The notes below the pieces were generated by a model. That model saw only the letters and a program-made list of their open reading frames with translations. It made no database searches and had not been told where the DNA came from. The translations under genes were made by a program, and so were the position numbers. A DNA stretch of 54,233 nt from NCBI GenBank assembly GCA_048213135.1, contig PS015119.1:247084-301316 (forward strand). Direction: 5' to 3'. Positions 1 through 14,916 of the stretch are shown here, piece after piece. This stretch comes from Reclinomonas americana ATCC 50394. Taxonomy: Eukaryota > Jakobida > Jakobea > Jakobida. The first letter of the stretch is position 1; each line of letters opens with the position of its first letter.

Positions 1-1850
1 TCCATGGGCGGTGCGGCAACAGACCCTCGAAAGCGCCGTGTTTCGGCTTCTTGAAGCTCCACAGCATGGCCAGCGCGTCGTCGGCGTCCTCACCGGCCTC
101 GATCTTGTCCATGGGCAGCACTTTCCTCCAGGAGAAAATCTGTTTCAAGGGTACACATGACGACGGTGAGACCGGACGCGAGAGGGGAAAGTGTAGCACG
201 GCGTACCAAAGGGTAGTAAATGTGAGCCATGATTTCGCACAACTTGCGACCGTCTTCGTCGAGGTACGACTGGAGGAATCGCAAGGTCCTGCTGTTCAGC
301 GAACTGATGACGGCGCTGGTGAACGAGGCGGCATCCGGTGCTGACAGGTACCGAATGCTGAAATTCCACCCGTCCTGCAGCAGCTTGCGGTCCAGAGTGC
401 CCTCAAATATGGTGCCGTGGCCGCCCGAAGTGCTCACAGTAAGCACGCTTCCGACCTCGCTGGCGGAGAACTGGGGCGGGCGCGCCGGGAAACGAGAGGT
501 CAGCAACACTTTGCAGCACATACGCACAGAAGCACACACACAAGTGCACAAACCTTGGCACCGACACCGTACTTGGAGTACATGTGCGAGATGAACAGAA
601 AGTTCTTGTGGCTGTTGAACACTCCCTGGCGGGCAGTCGACGACGACGAGTAGGCGAGGCGGAAGAACGTCCTCATGCGATTGCTGTCCATGCCCACTCC
701 ATTGTCGGTGATGCTAATGATGCCTTGCGGCTCGTCCTCCGATTCCTGCGCAACGTGGTGAGTGTAGTAGCTCCCCCCACGTCGCCGAGACTCAGACACA
801 CACCTCCGCCTCGTCGACCTTCCACAGCAGCTCGACCACCGGTTCCCCGGTCTCCGAGTCCCACACCATGTTCTCGCACGAGTTGTCGATGAACTCGCAC
901 GAGACAAGAACGGGATCGTACTGCAGCAGCCCAGAACCTGCAAGAGCCACACGCCATAAGCACGCAACGCAACGCACACACATGCACACACACACATGCA
1001 CGCACGCACCCATGATCTTGGTGTCGGGTGGCTCGTAGATTGTGTAGTTGCGTGTCACCGAGGCCAGCGACCATTGCTCTCTCACCTCTGCAGCCGGGGA
1101 AAAGAAAATACCGAGCAATCAGTCGACACGCGCGCGCGCGCAACACACCAGCAAGCAGCACATTTCGGATAACGAACCCTCCGAGACATCGTCCGTAAAC
1201 TGCACACAGCAATCCAGTCGCGTGATACGCTCATCGCTGCTGAGCATCTCGTGCGCTTTCTCCTCTGTCAGTGGCGTCTTCAGGTCGTCGACCAGCTGTG
1301 GANNNNNNNNNNNNNNNNNNNNCGCGCGCGCACACGCACAAAATCAATCGCAAGCTGTCAATGTGCGAGAGAGTGAGAGAGAGAGAGAGACACACACGAA
1401 ACATGCACAGCCATGTCAGAGGTAGAAATGTGGGCGAGTTCATCCTGGAAAGCATCGTAAACGAGTTGCACGAGTTCCTCTTGCGGTGCAATGGGCAAAT
1501 CCAAGTGCTTTCCATCCTGCAATCACACACGCACACGAATGCACACACAAACACACAAACACACACACACAGAGAGAGAGAGAGACGCAAAAGCAGCGTG
1601 AGTGCACATGCATTCACGCACGCACACACACAGAGAGACAAACACGTGCACACAATGCATGCACGCAACTGGACAGAGCACGTGGACTGGCGCCTTGGTG
1701 CGTGCAGGGGGTGCAGCCGCGGCCATCCAAGCACCTCTCTCACACACACTTTCTCGCTCTTGGAGAACTCTTCGACGTAACGCACAATCGCCGGAAGTCC
1801 CGCACGACAAACAACGTCGATTGCCTCGTAACAAACAGTTTTCTCTTTAG
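1..1850 (-). CDS. SMCHD1/GMI1-like GHKL ATPase, 5' part (gene continues past left edge)
   Basis: Several short exons on the minus strand join into the N-terminal half of a GHKL ATPase of the SMCHD1/GMI1 type, a family linked to chromatin organisation and DNA repair. Visible in order: a leader with VRYVEEFSKSEK; the ATP-binding motif CEFIDNSCENM (about 870-900); the second motif ITDNGVGMD (about 690-715); a third motif YSKYGVGAK (about 560-585); a segment ending MAHIYYPLV (about 215-235), which matches the HIYHYYIHG region of SMCHD1; and an exon at the left edge with FEGLLPHRPW, which matches the following VEGIIRYHPF region. The N residues expected to contact ATP-Mg and the glycine motif are intact. 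No in-frame ATG is visible before the first exon near 1837, so the start is unresolved and may lie upstream near the neighbouring gene's last exon. A 20-N gap (1303-1322) lies in an intron. The hinge region is outside the window. Confidence 0.82.
1303..1322. other. Assembly gap (20 N)
   Basis: Lies in an intron of the SMCHD1-like gene, next to a CG/CA-rich simple repeat. True size unknown. Confidence 0.95.
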
Positions 1851-1890
1851 TTTTACTATGGTGATTAGGGGAGGTGGTTCCTGGCGTTGC

Positions 1891-4800
1891 TTAGCCGTGG
1901 AGGCGAAGGGTGCCAGAATGATGCGACTGGCCGGCAGTCGTCGGATACGTCGGCTGCAGGAGGAATTCGACGCCATCTCGCTTGGCCAGCTCGCGCCACT
2001 TGCGTCGAGTGCGTGTCCGTCGTGAACAGCCGCACACGTCGGTGACGCGCTGGATGTAGCGCCATATGAGAGGGAGGCCGACAGTGCACACGCCGATAAT
2101 GTACAGGACCAGGCCGGCCACGTCGCGGAAATGACCGCTGACTGCAGCGTCCGAGGTCTCCGACAGCGGGCCGGCGAGGAAGACAGCCGCCTATGTCGAC
2201 CACAGCATGAGAGACGAGTGGAAAGGCAAACGAAAAAAATGCATGCAAACCATCAGTACGAGGATACCGAGCGTCAGGGCCTCGATGATCTGCCGTACGC
2301 GCACACACATATGTGAGCGTAATGATGAGCTGTGAAGCACAGGACTGTGACCGCACGCACATTGTCAATGGGCCGTCGGTAGGGCCGCACAAATACGTGC
2401 AGTGCCAGGAACGCCATCTGTGCGCGCACACACACACCAATAAGCAACAAAATAAATAGCACACGAGGAAGCAAAGTACACCCTGCGACGAACCGACATG
2501 ATGAGCAGAGCAAAGTGCAATGTGCCGAGGTTGCCATTGTGCGACAAGATCAAGAAAGCGGCCACGTACAGCACTGCACACAACGGATGGTGAGCAACGG
2601 CGGAGATCGCGACGAAAAATGACACACACAGAGGCGCTCACCAGGTCGCGCCAACTGCACCGCCTGCCAGTAGTACATGCGGCTCCTGTAGCGATTGGAC
2701 AAGCCGGAGAACAAATGTCGCGCCTGCCCAATGTCCTTCCCATTGTCCGAGTCACCGTCGCCGTCGCCGAGTGTCGTATCTGCGACGCTCGACAACTGTG
2801 GGTGGCCCCCGTGGACACTGCGAGACGATGACAGTCACACGTCAATAGATCGCAGAGTAACACCAGCAAAAAAAAACTCGAAAAACATGCGAAACCTCTG
2901 CAGCGTGTGAGAGCTGGAGCCGGCGTGCGACGCAGAGAGCGACGCGTGCGACTGGTCCTCGTCGTTTGCCGCCGCACTTGCCTGCACTTAATTCGCCGTG
3001 AGTGACAACATACAAGGCACAAACACACACAGATAATCACAGCGCGCCGCACCGATAATCGATGCTCGTTGTTCGACGCCGGCGGCGACGCAGTCGTCTG
3101 CATCGGTTGCAAGGCAATCATACTGGTGTGAGCGCTCTTGGCAGTGCGCTGACGAGCCAGTCGTCGCCGATGCCACCACATGGCGATTCCGAGTGCTGGC
3201 GGCGTCAGGCACAACACCGCAGACAAGAGGCCAATCAGAGGCTCGAGTGCCGCGTGCAAGCGACAAGTATCGGTGGCCGATCCCTGCAGTTAATTTCCGT
3301 CAGACCAAGCGCACGCAATCAGCATGCGCTGCAGCACGTACCTCGATACAGCCAGTGCACTGCATGGACGGAATCAGAATGTTGAACGTGCCGAGATCGC
3401 CGACTTTGACGCAGTTCCAGAAGGAGAACGACTCGAACAGCAAGCTGCGCACATGTAAATAGGCGAGAATATGCGTGCTAAGACTTGTGTGTGAGAATGA
3501 CTCACCTCCAGAACACGCCAGTCGCCAGCATGACTCTGCACACGATGCAATCGGGGTCAGAACGACATGGTGATACAATTTGACTGAACACGGCAGGAAT
3601 GAACGCACGAGGATCGAGCATAGCGCGACACGTTGGAGGTTTGCACAAACTTGCGTACGACCAACCACACACGAGCCTTCCAGATATTGGTGCGCTCGAT
3701 TCGTATCCGCGCACGGTTGTCGGGGTGCATGTGATTGCCTGTGCGGAGCGCGAGTGAGCATCGGTACAGCGAGCACAACATCAGCAAGGCAAGCAGTGCG
3801 CAACTGTGTAGCGACGGTGGGCCAGAACCCGGATCCATACCAGACATCGGCAGCAGTGCCTCGCTCAGTGCTCCGGAATCCAGCGACTTGGAATGATGCG
3901 CTGCAGACAGGCGATTCCGCTCCAGGCCACCAAACAATGACAATGGCCCGTGATGCAACGGCCCGCCAGGCAAGTAGTCACGAAGCTCTGGCCAGATGCA
4001 GGCCAGCAGCACCGAAATGGAACGTTGCAGTGCAAAGAGAATCCACGTGCACGCAAAGTAGAGCTGGCCACACCAACGAAACACAATCAGATGAGGTGAC
4101 AAAGACGCACTTATTTCGCCACGTGATGCTCACCAGCGGATGCACAATCAGTGACATCATTTCGCCAAAGCCACTGGTCGGGAACGGACATTTTCCTGTT
4201 GTTCTCACGATGAGGTACTAGGACGCAGCTAGGTGGATTGTGCTCGTTCGTGCAAACCTTGAACCAGTTGGGTGATGGGTGCAAAGTCGAAAAACACCTG
4301 CAACAGGAACAGGACAAAGTGAGAAGGAGATCGAGGAATGGGAGACGCATGGAGAGTCATGAGCGTACCGTCGCCGCCTGAATCGTCGACTGTGGATAGA
4401 AGAGAAGCTGCAGTCCAAAAAGGAGCATTAGCGGTCACAGATGCACACAGAGAGAGCAGAGAATCGCCACGCAACTCCACTGGTCTGCGTGAAAAAGAAG
4501 AGCTGTGCGACAAGTAAACAGAGTTGCGTGAGAACGCCAGCCGGTCTTACTGACATTGACATAGTATTGCTCTGCTTACCATGTAGACCTCGCTGCGGCC
4601 GCGTCCCTGTGACACCACGTGCAAGAAACCAGCCAACATAAACAGCTCCAGAATCATCATGCCTGCGAGTGCCAACGATTAAGGCCAGCGATCACAGAGA
4701 AGGAAGCGGAAGACAAACAAATATCACAAACCAATGACTGACGTGTTGACACCCGGACATTCGAGGCAGACGTGCTGCCACTCGTGGTAGCCAGCTGCAA

Positions 4801-7800
4801 GCGTCATATTCAGTTAGTAAACTCCTTCATATACAGTGAAGGCACCGCATCAGCCGCCGCACCGGTGCAGAGACCACAGAGTGGTGACTGTGGGTCGCGA
4901 TGCAGCTGAGAGCCACAGAATTGGCCCTGCGCATCAACAGAGAGGGGCACAACATGAGCTCAACTGCCACGCACTGTGAGGGACGTTACATATTCTCACC
5001 AGCGCCACGGTGGATCCCGATGACAACGTCTGCGTGCCGACAATCAAACGGAGAGTCGAAACGTCGCTGAACGTGGTATCCGAGAAGCAGAAATTGTACG
5101 GACATCGAACGGTGGACACCACGTTGTCGACGACAACAGGCCAATAATCGTTGTTCACCTGTTGAAAGGACGTGTATGTGAGTGAGGAGCGAGTGGGAGG
5201 AGCACAATCACCGCACGCTGTCGCAACTGTGACGGCGCCATTGCCCGGGCAATCGAGATTGTCGTTTCGTGCGCACTGCTGGCAGGGATGGCCCGGAATC
5301 AAGCCAAAAGTGCCAAGCGGGCACGACAGACATTGCTCGCCGTAATAGCCGAAACCAATCTGCACGAGCGATGCAGCAGGGAGGAGGTGAGAGTGCGCAG
5401 CGACAGCTTTTGCGCACAAGCAGAGGCAACAAACCGGGCAAGACTGCAGCATCACTGTCTGCGTCGTTGGCGACGACGTGAACTGTGTGGACGACGAGCC
5501 CACTTGCACAACAACCGACTGTCCGAAACCACCCACTGGGACCACCGTGGCATTCACCACGCCATTCTGCACAGCCGATTAGCGAAAGGGACGGAACTCT
5601 TCTCCTCTTCCCCGCGCCACTCACCTCCGTCGCGTAAAGTGTCGTGTTTGTGATGCAGCCGGAACCCGTACAGGTGACGATGACCGGGAATTGACCCAAC
5701 GACGTGATGAGGTTACCGAACACGTCGCGAACACCAATGTCAAACTGCACGCCAATGCCTGGTGGCGACGACGGTGCGGCGCGCGGTTCACGAGGATCAG
5801 AGCGCGCCGACAGACCGCCTGCAACATGTGCAGTGAGATGCCAGACAATCATCGCCACGAGTCATTTTTTGCACAAAAACAATCACGCACCACCGAGCAC
5901 TGAAGTCGACAAGACGTCGACCGCGTAGGGCGAGGAGGCAAAGTTGTCGCCGTACGAGTATGCAACGTTGTTGGACCACAACAAGCACGATTCCCACGAC
6001 AATGCCGAGCGATTGACTCCAGGGGCTAAGCGCATAACAAGCATGTTAGTACCGAGCGCATGCACACAAGGCAAGTGCTCCAACAGACCGTAAATCTGGT
6101 TGTTGCAGAGCAAGTGGATACCAGGCTGATCGACCTCTACCGGCGACGGGATGGTGTACTCGCGACAAGATGACGCAACCAGAGCGGCGTCCGTGAGTGA
6201 CGACGGACGAGACGCGCAAATCCACGCCGACATGGTGCTCCAACAATTACCCAACGACTGACCAATGTCGCTCGACGAGCCTACGCAGAGAAAGACACAC
6301 AAGAGAAAGTCAAATGCGATGCTTCCCTCCCCACGAGTCGCTGCCAGCTGCGTGCATACCACTGATGAACATTCCGCCGCCACCTATCGCAGCAACCATG
6401 AGTGCACGAGTAAGTGAGCGGGCAGCTGGAAGAGAAACACACGCACCTTGCATGGCCGCTGCATTGCCGCCCAGTGGCATTGTCTGGTTGGTGTACGCAA
6501 TGTTGCCGATGACTTGCACGCCGTCGCCGAATCGAAGAGGATTGCAGTACACGGGAGGAATGTCGGCGGCACGTGGATGCGCATGTAGTGGTGGTGCTGA
6601 ATCGCGACGTCGGACTGAACGAAGCGGATTCTGATTGCTGGCCAACGCCAAACTGTCCACGTACAAGCCTGGTGCACAAAAGAGAGAATGATATGAGCCG
6701 AAACAAATAATGCAGAAGTCATCATCGCGTGCACTAGGGTACAGACCGCCACCCAATGTGGCCACATTCTGCTGCAATGTAGTGCTACTCAAATCCAGTA
6801 CGCCGTTTTCGATACCGAGGAAGATTGCTCCACCTGCCGAAGAGTGTGAGTGAATCGCGATAGAATTAGTGTCCGTGAAGAACAACGCACCGCGCGCAAT
6901 AGCAGTGTTGTTGGCGATCTGTTGTTCTCCACAGGTGAGCACAACGACTACAGTTGAAAGTAAAAAGGCAACAACACTGCATCGCAGACAAACCAGTGTG
7001 TTGTCGATGAAGAGCGACGACTCGGCAGCCACGTAGATTGCTCCTGAGTTGAGTAACGCGGGTGAGAACACGCGACAAGAATCCATGAGATAACGACCGG
7101 CGACAAAACCTGCGTCTGCAGACGCTACGCTGTACATGATGGAAGAGTACGACACGTACACGTTGAGACCGAAGAGACCGCTCATGTACACTGCGAGTGC
7201 GTGTGAGGAAAATGAACACAGCTACAAACCCTGCAATAGTACGCACAAGCGCCTCCCTGTGACATGCCACCACAGAGTAAGCACACCAACACATAATCTA
7301 TCCGATAATTGCAACAGATTCTTTTCGCAACTGTCACTGCTTGACCACCAGCGAGATACGACTCGACAATGTGCAGTTGCCCCGTGTCAGTCACGTACAC
7401 TAAGCCACCTGCAACGCGCAGCACACACACACACAGCAATATCAGCAGGCTAGCACATCAAATACGCGAGAAGAAGGGAAGAAATGGAACCATTGGCTGC
7501 GCTGGAGCTGTACAAGTCGCACTGCTCAATGGTCACGGTGGCAGACTCGGCACAGCGTACAGAGCCACCATCCTGGGTGGCAACGTTGTTGTAGAGGCGC
7601 GTGCTGACGATGGCCACCGTGGCGTAGTCGCCAATAACCACACCGCCACCATGCGTCGCTGCGAGACATAGGTGGTGCGTGCCGTCAGTCGCAAATCGCA
7701 GCACACACAAACTGAGTTCATCCATCACGCACCATTGTTGGCGGTGATCACAGAGTTGCTGAGGATGCTGATCGTGGCACCCTGCAGAGCACACACGGCT

Positions 7801-10800
7801 CCACCGTACCACCTGGCATAGTTGGACACCAACTGGACGCCTGATAGGGTCACTGTGCACTGCCCCGATGCGTATAGTGCTGTGTGAAAGCTCCGAGTGA
7901 GCGATCGACAGGGGTCAATACGAGCAAAGCAAAATAAGAGGCAACCTCCGCCATCAGCAAGTACTGCAGCATTCATCTGCAGCAAACTATCTGCGACGCT
8001 GACGGCCACCGCAGCACTCTGCACCCAGAAACAGTGTCAACAATTACCATCGAGCAGCAGATGGTGGAGTAGGACCGAATAGGAATGCTCACCACGTAGA
8101 GACCACCGCCAATCGCAGCTTGATTCCTCGTAAATACCGACGACTGGATCCCCATACTTATTCCGGTGCAATACACGCCTCCACCACCAGCGGCTGCCAA
8201 GTTGCCCACCAATTCACAGTTTGAAATGGACGTTGAGCCTTCATCAATAAACACGCCACCACCCTGTGACAGCCGACGAGTGTGAGGGTGTGTCGCTGCT
8301 TAAAGGCAGTGCGAGAGAGTCAGTGCACCTGAATGGCCGAATTGCCACTCAATAAACTGCTCGCGACAGTCGTCAAGTCACCGGTGGACGACAGACAACC
8401 ACCGAAAAGAATGCCAGTGTTGTTGAAACACTGCGAGTACGTGAATGTCACAGCCCCATCGACATGCACTGCGCCACCTTGTTCGGCAGTGTTGTTGGCA
8501 AAGAATCCGCTATTGACCTGCACCGTCGAGAAGTGGACACGCAAGAGCACATCAGCCATGCCGCTGCTCATAGGAATGCTGACGGACAAACAGGAGCCGA
8601 CAACACAAACCAGCAGCTGAGCGTTGTCTGACGCAAAGAAGACACCTCCCTGGTAGTCCGCACGGTTGCCAAGGGCCACTGAAAACGAATCGCTGGCCGA
8701 CAGTACATCAATGAGAGCGCCGCCTGCGGAAAGAAGGCAACGGTAAGCACAGACGCGTGAGAACAGGCACTGGTATTGCAACGGAATTTCTCGCCTCCTT
8801 GGCCCACGTGAATAATGTTCTCCGCATTGGTGACCAACGACGCAGTCACTGTGTTTTGTAACCTGCAAGTAGACAAGCGGGCAAATATCATGCCAGTGAG
8901 AAGCGCACGGACGCAGACAATGTTGGCTGTCGGTCACAAACGCACCACTGGTTACCCGACATAAACAAAGAGGCCGAATTCAGCGAGGAAAACGTGCTGT
9001 GTCCCATGGTGAGGAACACGCCACCACCGCCGACTCTCGTGAAAGGTGGGGTGAGGAACAATGAAATCACTTCCGTCTGGCGCGGCAGCAACCGAGTAAA
9101 GAGTGCGAGTGAGAGAGGAGCCGACGTCGACAGACGCACTGACACACAGAGACAAACCCTGACAAAATTGCGCGAAAAAACGTTGTTCCAAAAGTATGTC
9201 GTCACAACCGGCGCAGCCGTTGTGGGAATGACCACATATGCACCTAACACGATTCAACACGCCGGCGTGAGTGGAGAAACGCAAGACAAGTAGCAGTGAG
9301 CACATTTTCTCCAGCGAACCAGCACCACCGCTATGTAGCAGAGCGAGAGAGCAGTTGGGCACCGAGGAGAGGATCAGCGAGTTCCCCGTGAACACATTGT
9401 TGACTGCATCGAAGACCACAGTCGTTGCCGAGTCGGACACACCAACCTATGCGGTGGTCAGAGTGAGCGTCGTACCAACAAATCGTGCGTGGTGCAGCGC
9501 TCGAACCAAGTAAAACGATCCGCCAGCATACAGCTGCGTGACTGTGACCCCGGGGTAACCGGACACAGTCTGCACATACTTGTGTCAGCAGCACTGCGCA
9601 CACAAGAATAGCAACAGATACAGAACATTGTTGGTAAAGTGCGAGTTCCAAAGCGTGAATTTCGAGTTTGTCACTGCCGATTGTGCCTGCAGTCGCAAAG
9701 CGAGTGAGAACTGCGGTTAACGCACGCACACTGGCCTTGAACACCTCATGCCTACCTTATTCAGGATGTAGATGGCACTACCGCCGAAGAAGCTCGAGAC
9801 AGTTGGATTTGTGTCGCCGGCTAGCACTCTGTTGTTGGTAAATACACTGCGACCACAGAACAAACTTTAGTGTGCAAGACATGGTGCCGACTTTGCACAG
9901 TGCACCACCACACACCAATTGGTGACGTTGCCGATGAGACCGCCCAATTGAACCGAGCTGGCGTGAATGTAGATGACTCCGCCACCGGCGTAGTCAGCGG
10001 GTCCAGCACTGATGGAGAGTCAGTCTGAGTATGCGCACCAGATGCACCACATACATCCGACAAACCCAATAGACTTGGACACGTCGGCCTGGTTGCCCGT
10101 GAAGGTCGAGTCCACAAAGGTAACATTGAAGCTGACAGTGGTGCCGTAGATGTTGGTCAACAGAAAACCACCACCATTGCGATTCGACGCCGCTTGTCCA
10201 CTGGCCACTTGTGTCGGCACCGTCGCTGCGCAGTTATTCGTGGTAACATTCTGCACCACTAGCTGCGCATTCGTCGTGTACCTGGAGAATCAAGGAACAC
10301 TCGTATCAGCATGCCTGTCGCACAACGCAGATGAGGGACTGCACGCACCCGTTGAGGTTGTAGTAGACACTGCCGCCGCCGACAATGTTGTCGCCGTAGA
10401 ACGAACTCGAATAGGTGGATCCGACAGTGTCCATGGTGAACGTCGTGTTTTTCAGCGAGATGAGAGAATTGATGGTGGCCATTTGGTTGCTCGCCGAATT
10501 CGCGTAGAGATAGAGACTGCCGCCGCCACTCATTCGCCACGGGCTACACAGAGGAAACATGTGAGTAATCGTACAGCGACACAGCCCTCAGTACGAAAGG
10601 CACTCATGATGAACCTGTAGTTTCCGTTGAGCATGACCAAGTTGGTGTCGAATGAACTGTTGACCACATTGATCGAGATGGTGTGCGTCGCATCTGGATA
10701 CATCGATGTAAACGTGTACACGAAACTGCGAGAGATCAAATGATGTGAGTGCGTAAGACCCTGGCATTCTTCAGCACATCGACAGTGGAAAGCACAAAAC

Positions 10801-13800
10801 ATTGTGCCGCCCTCGCAATTAGAAACACTGGGCGTGAAACCATCACCAGGCACCGTGGTCGAGTTTGCCACGGTGCCGGATGCATTAACGATGTTGCTCG
10901 AAAAAGTACAGTCGGTGATGCTGACGGGGGCGGAAACAGACTGCGAGGTGGACGTGAACAAGTACAAGCCGGAGCCACCATTGAAGTTGCCGTTGTTGTT
11001 GCCATACTGTGCGTGCATCATGCAGCGCCGTGTGAGAGCAAGGCTAGACATGCGACACAGTACGGAGCACAATACCAACCGTCGTCGTTATGGTGTTGTT
11101 CGTGACGATCGCAGCATTCAGAATAAACGTGCAACCGCTGACTTGCACCGGCATGGATACTGTGCCTTCGCCGTACTGCAATGACAGCACCAAATAGTGA
11201 GGCATTTGGTTGGAGACAAGCGCATACAACAACGTCACCAGAGCGAGGAAAATCACGGTGCCACCTGCGCGGTTACTTAGGTGAGCAAGAGCGACGCTGA
11301 AACACAACAAAATCAAGTCCACACCGTTGTTGTTCGACGGATAATTCGTTGTCAGAGACTGAATGGCCGTATTGTTTTGCTGCACGAAAACACAAGCACA
11401 TCATCAGCACGGAATACACGCGAGAGCGCGCTCGGGCGAGTCACAAGACGCACCACAAGCACGACGTTTCCCGCAAAGTATCCATCCGTGACATTGAGAC
11501 CCATGTTGGTGACTCCTTGGCCTGCACGTCAAAAGAGAGACAGTGTCACCAGCCGCGACACTTCCATAACGTCAATCAGCACGTACCAATTGTGTAGAAC
11601 ATGAAACCGCCACCTACATCACACAGAACTAGTTGTGAGGGCCACGACAACACGACTGAAGCAAGCAGCTTGCCAAGCATCTTCGTCTCACCGTTTGCGT
11701 TGTTGTTGCCAGCTGCAGCATCGAATCAGCAGTCAGTCAGTCAGGGCACACATTGGCAACACGGAAAGAAGTGAGCTGTATACGCAGCAGGTGTACACAT
11801 TGTTGGCGACCACAACAGAGTCGACAAGCTGCACCGACGACAAGGTAATCTGGCCTTGCGAGTTGCCATTCTGCGCGATATTGCCTGCAACAGTTTCCCA
11901 GTGGTGAACAAGTGGACATCGAACCATATCGAGCTGTCAAGCAACAAACCGAAGAAAACACCGGAGCCGCCAATCGTGTTCAACCCAGCGGGAATTCCAC
12001 CACTGCCCTGGAGATTCCCGTTCGAGACCACGTTCGTGGCCTGCACTTGACACTTGAAGAATACGGAGTTGGAGATGGTCACCGAGCTTTGCGTGTTGCC
12101 GATGAACTGCGAGGATACGCGAGCGTAGAGGAAGCCACCACCAGCCAGATTGGCAGCTTGCGACGTCAGGTACTCGGCAGTCATCAGAAGGTAATTGGCC
12201 TGCACATTGTCCAGTGCGATCGTGGTCTGTGCACTGCCACCCGACGCCAGGGTGTAGGTGCAGATGGAGCCGCCACCTAGTTGCGCCAAGACAAACATGA
12301 GGAGGCTTCTTCTCCATGCGCAGCAGCGGCAGCGGATAACAGCGCACGTACCAACAAAATTGCCGCCTGGGTTGGACTGATACTGGGGCGCCGACGAGTA
12401 GCTGGCGTTGACCGAGTCGCCCGAGAACGAAGTGTTGGTGATCACAAGGCTCGAGCCAGCAGTGCCGAAGCTCGCTTGTTGCGCGAAGACCAGAATCGAA
12501 CCGCCGCCAGAGTTGTTGCCAAAGTCCTGCGCGACACCGTAACTTGCGTCGACTGAGTTCTGCATGAACTGCGAACTCGCGATACTGCGAACCACCAATG
12601 ATTAGCACAGGCCACCAACGCACATATGTGAATGCAAACGAACCGCAGTTGTGTCCATGTGCTCCCGTTGGAGGCCGAAATCATCGCCAGTGCACCGCCT
12701 CCATTCTGAGCATCCATAAAAAAACAAAGAGATGAGTGATCGCACATCCATCTCCACATACAGACTACACACACGCGCACAAAGTGCACACAACAATGTT
12801 GCCACTCGTTTGCGTCGCCGTGTTGTATCTCGCCTGCACCGAATTATTGGAGAATACACAGTTTGTGACCACGGCGGTGGTGTTGATGCTTTGGCTGATG
12901 ACATTGGCTTGCAGGTTGAAAAGCTGCGCGAACAAGTACACAGCTGTGTTCCGGGAACACAATCAGCACCACCGACAAAACAACAACAGTGAGCTGGTGT
13001 GCGTGAGAGACGCACCTGCACCGCCATTGTCGTTCGCACTTGCATTCACAGTGGCCTCGTTATTATTGGCAGTGACCTGCGCAAGACGTGTCAGTCGAGG
13101 GTAGGCAATGCAGGAGCCGCATGTGCAGCGCACCGAGTTGGCGACGAAGTTCGATTGAGCAAAGTTGGCCACCAGTTTGTTCCCATTGAGAATGCCGTCA
13201 TTCAACACAAAGAGTCCTGCAGCCCGCATGTAAGAGGAAAAAGACGGTGTGTCACTCGGGTTCAGCACCAGCTGCGCTCACCAGCACCACCATTATTGTT
13301 GCTCAGATTGGGAGAGTCGGTCTGGCCCGCAATCACTGTGTTGTTGCTCGTGAACGTGTTGTTGCTGTGCACGGCACGCAACGTGTCAACAATCGCTGGC
13401 TTGCAACTACAGAAAGGGCGACAACGTACTAGAATTGGCTGTTCAACACATCGAGATTGATGGTCGACGACTGGCCGCGAGAGAACACGTAACACGCGCC
13501 ACCTGCCACCACACAATGCACGCAGTCAGCGGTCGGTTGCACGATGCTAGGCACAGAGTGGAAGACGGCAAACCATTGGCGTTGAGAGCATTGTGTGCCA
13601 AGGCGTTGTCGGTGTGTGCCACGTTGTTGGAGAAGGTGCAGTCGGACACGAGCACATTCAGCTCACTGGTGCCGTTGAGAGCCAGCGACACAACGTACAC
13701 TCCACCTGCGAATCGATTCAGTGATCCACCTCCTTCACGCCCCACCTCGCCTCGCCACAACGCAACTACCGCCATTCATGTTTCCACCGGCGTTGTTGTT

Positions 13801-14037
13801 CCGGCCGGGTGCGTAACCGACAGTCGAGTTGTTGACAATTAGCATGTTGTTGTCGAATACGCAGTTCAAGAACGTGACATTCAGCTGCGACGACACGAGG
13901 CCGTTCATCTGCGAGAGCGCGATGTGTTGGTCAAACTGCGCACCGGGAGAGAGAGTGCACACACCACGCAACATTGATCATGACACCGGTGCCACCCTGC
14001 GCGACGACACATCTGTCAGGCACAAGATAACGCGAGA

Positions 14038-14075
<38 letters not shown>

Positions 14076-14884
14076 ACGCAACGTTCTGATTCCACTGATA
14101 CGTCAGCGTCTGGCTCGCATTCACGACCGAGTTGCGAAATGACGAATTTTTGAACATGCCACTGACTGCAGTTGTGTAGCCGTAGGCATTGCCGTACAGG
14201 CCACCGCCTGCCAACACCACACAGATGAGGATCAACCGCAGATACGACAAGAGAGTCTTCCGAGAGTGCTACACACCGCCATCAAGATTGCCTGCGAGCA
14301 AAGGAGAGTGTGAGCGTCGGACACGAACGAGAAGGGAGGGAGCGCAAGAGGTAGCCTCACCACCGATATTCATGGAGCCGGGGGTGGTGCCTGGAACGTA
14401 TACCAAATCACTGTCGAACGATGAGTTGGTGACGTTGATGGAGAGCAGTGCGGGCGTCAGGATGTTGCTGCTTTGGGACACCATGTACACGGAGGCGCCG
14501 CCGTCGAGATTGACGCGCGCTACAGCATTGGCCAAGTGAACCGAGTTGCCGGCGAATTCACATGCGTCAATGCTGACAGTCACGGCAGCCGGATCAGAGG
14601 TGCTCGCCACAACCGCCGTCGAATTCACTGCGCGTCGAGTGAGTACCAACAGCATGATGACAACGCAACGACTACTAGGCGACCCAAACCGTTGTTGGCC
14701 ACCAGGTAAATCGCACCGCCGACAGCGGTCATGCCAAAGTCGCTGGAGACCCAGCTGCCGGTGGCGTCCACCATACTGTTGGTGACCGAAGTATTGACGG
14801 CTGTGAACGACACAGAGGTGATGGCTGTCGGCAACGGCGAAGCCTGCCAATCAAATTCGCTGTCAGTAAGGAGAGACAAAGAGA

Positions 14885-14916
<32 letters not shown>

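Noticed and set aside
5900-9500. Recent transfer of a chlamydial pmp gene
   Set aside because: The repeats look Pmp-like, but the gene has dozens of spliceosomal introns and eukaryote-type cysteine and membrane modules, so a recent bacterial origin is not supported.
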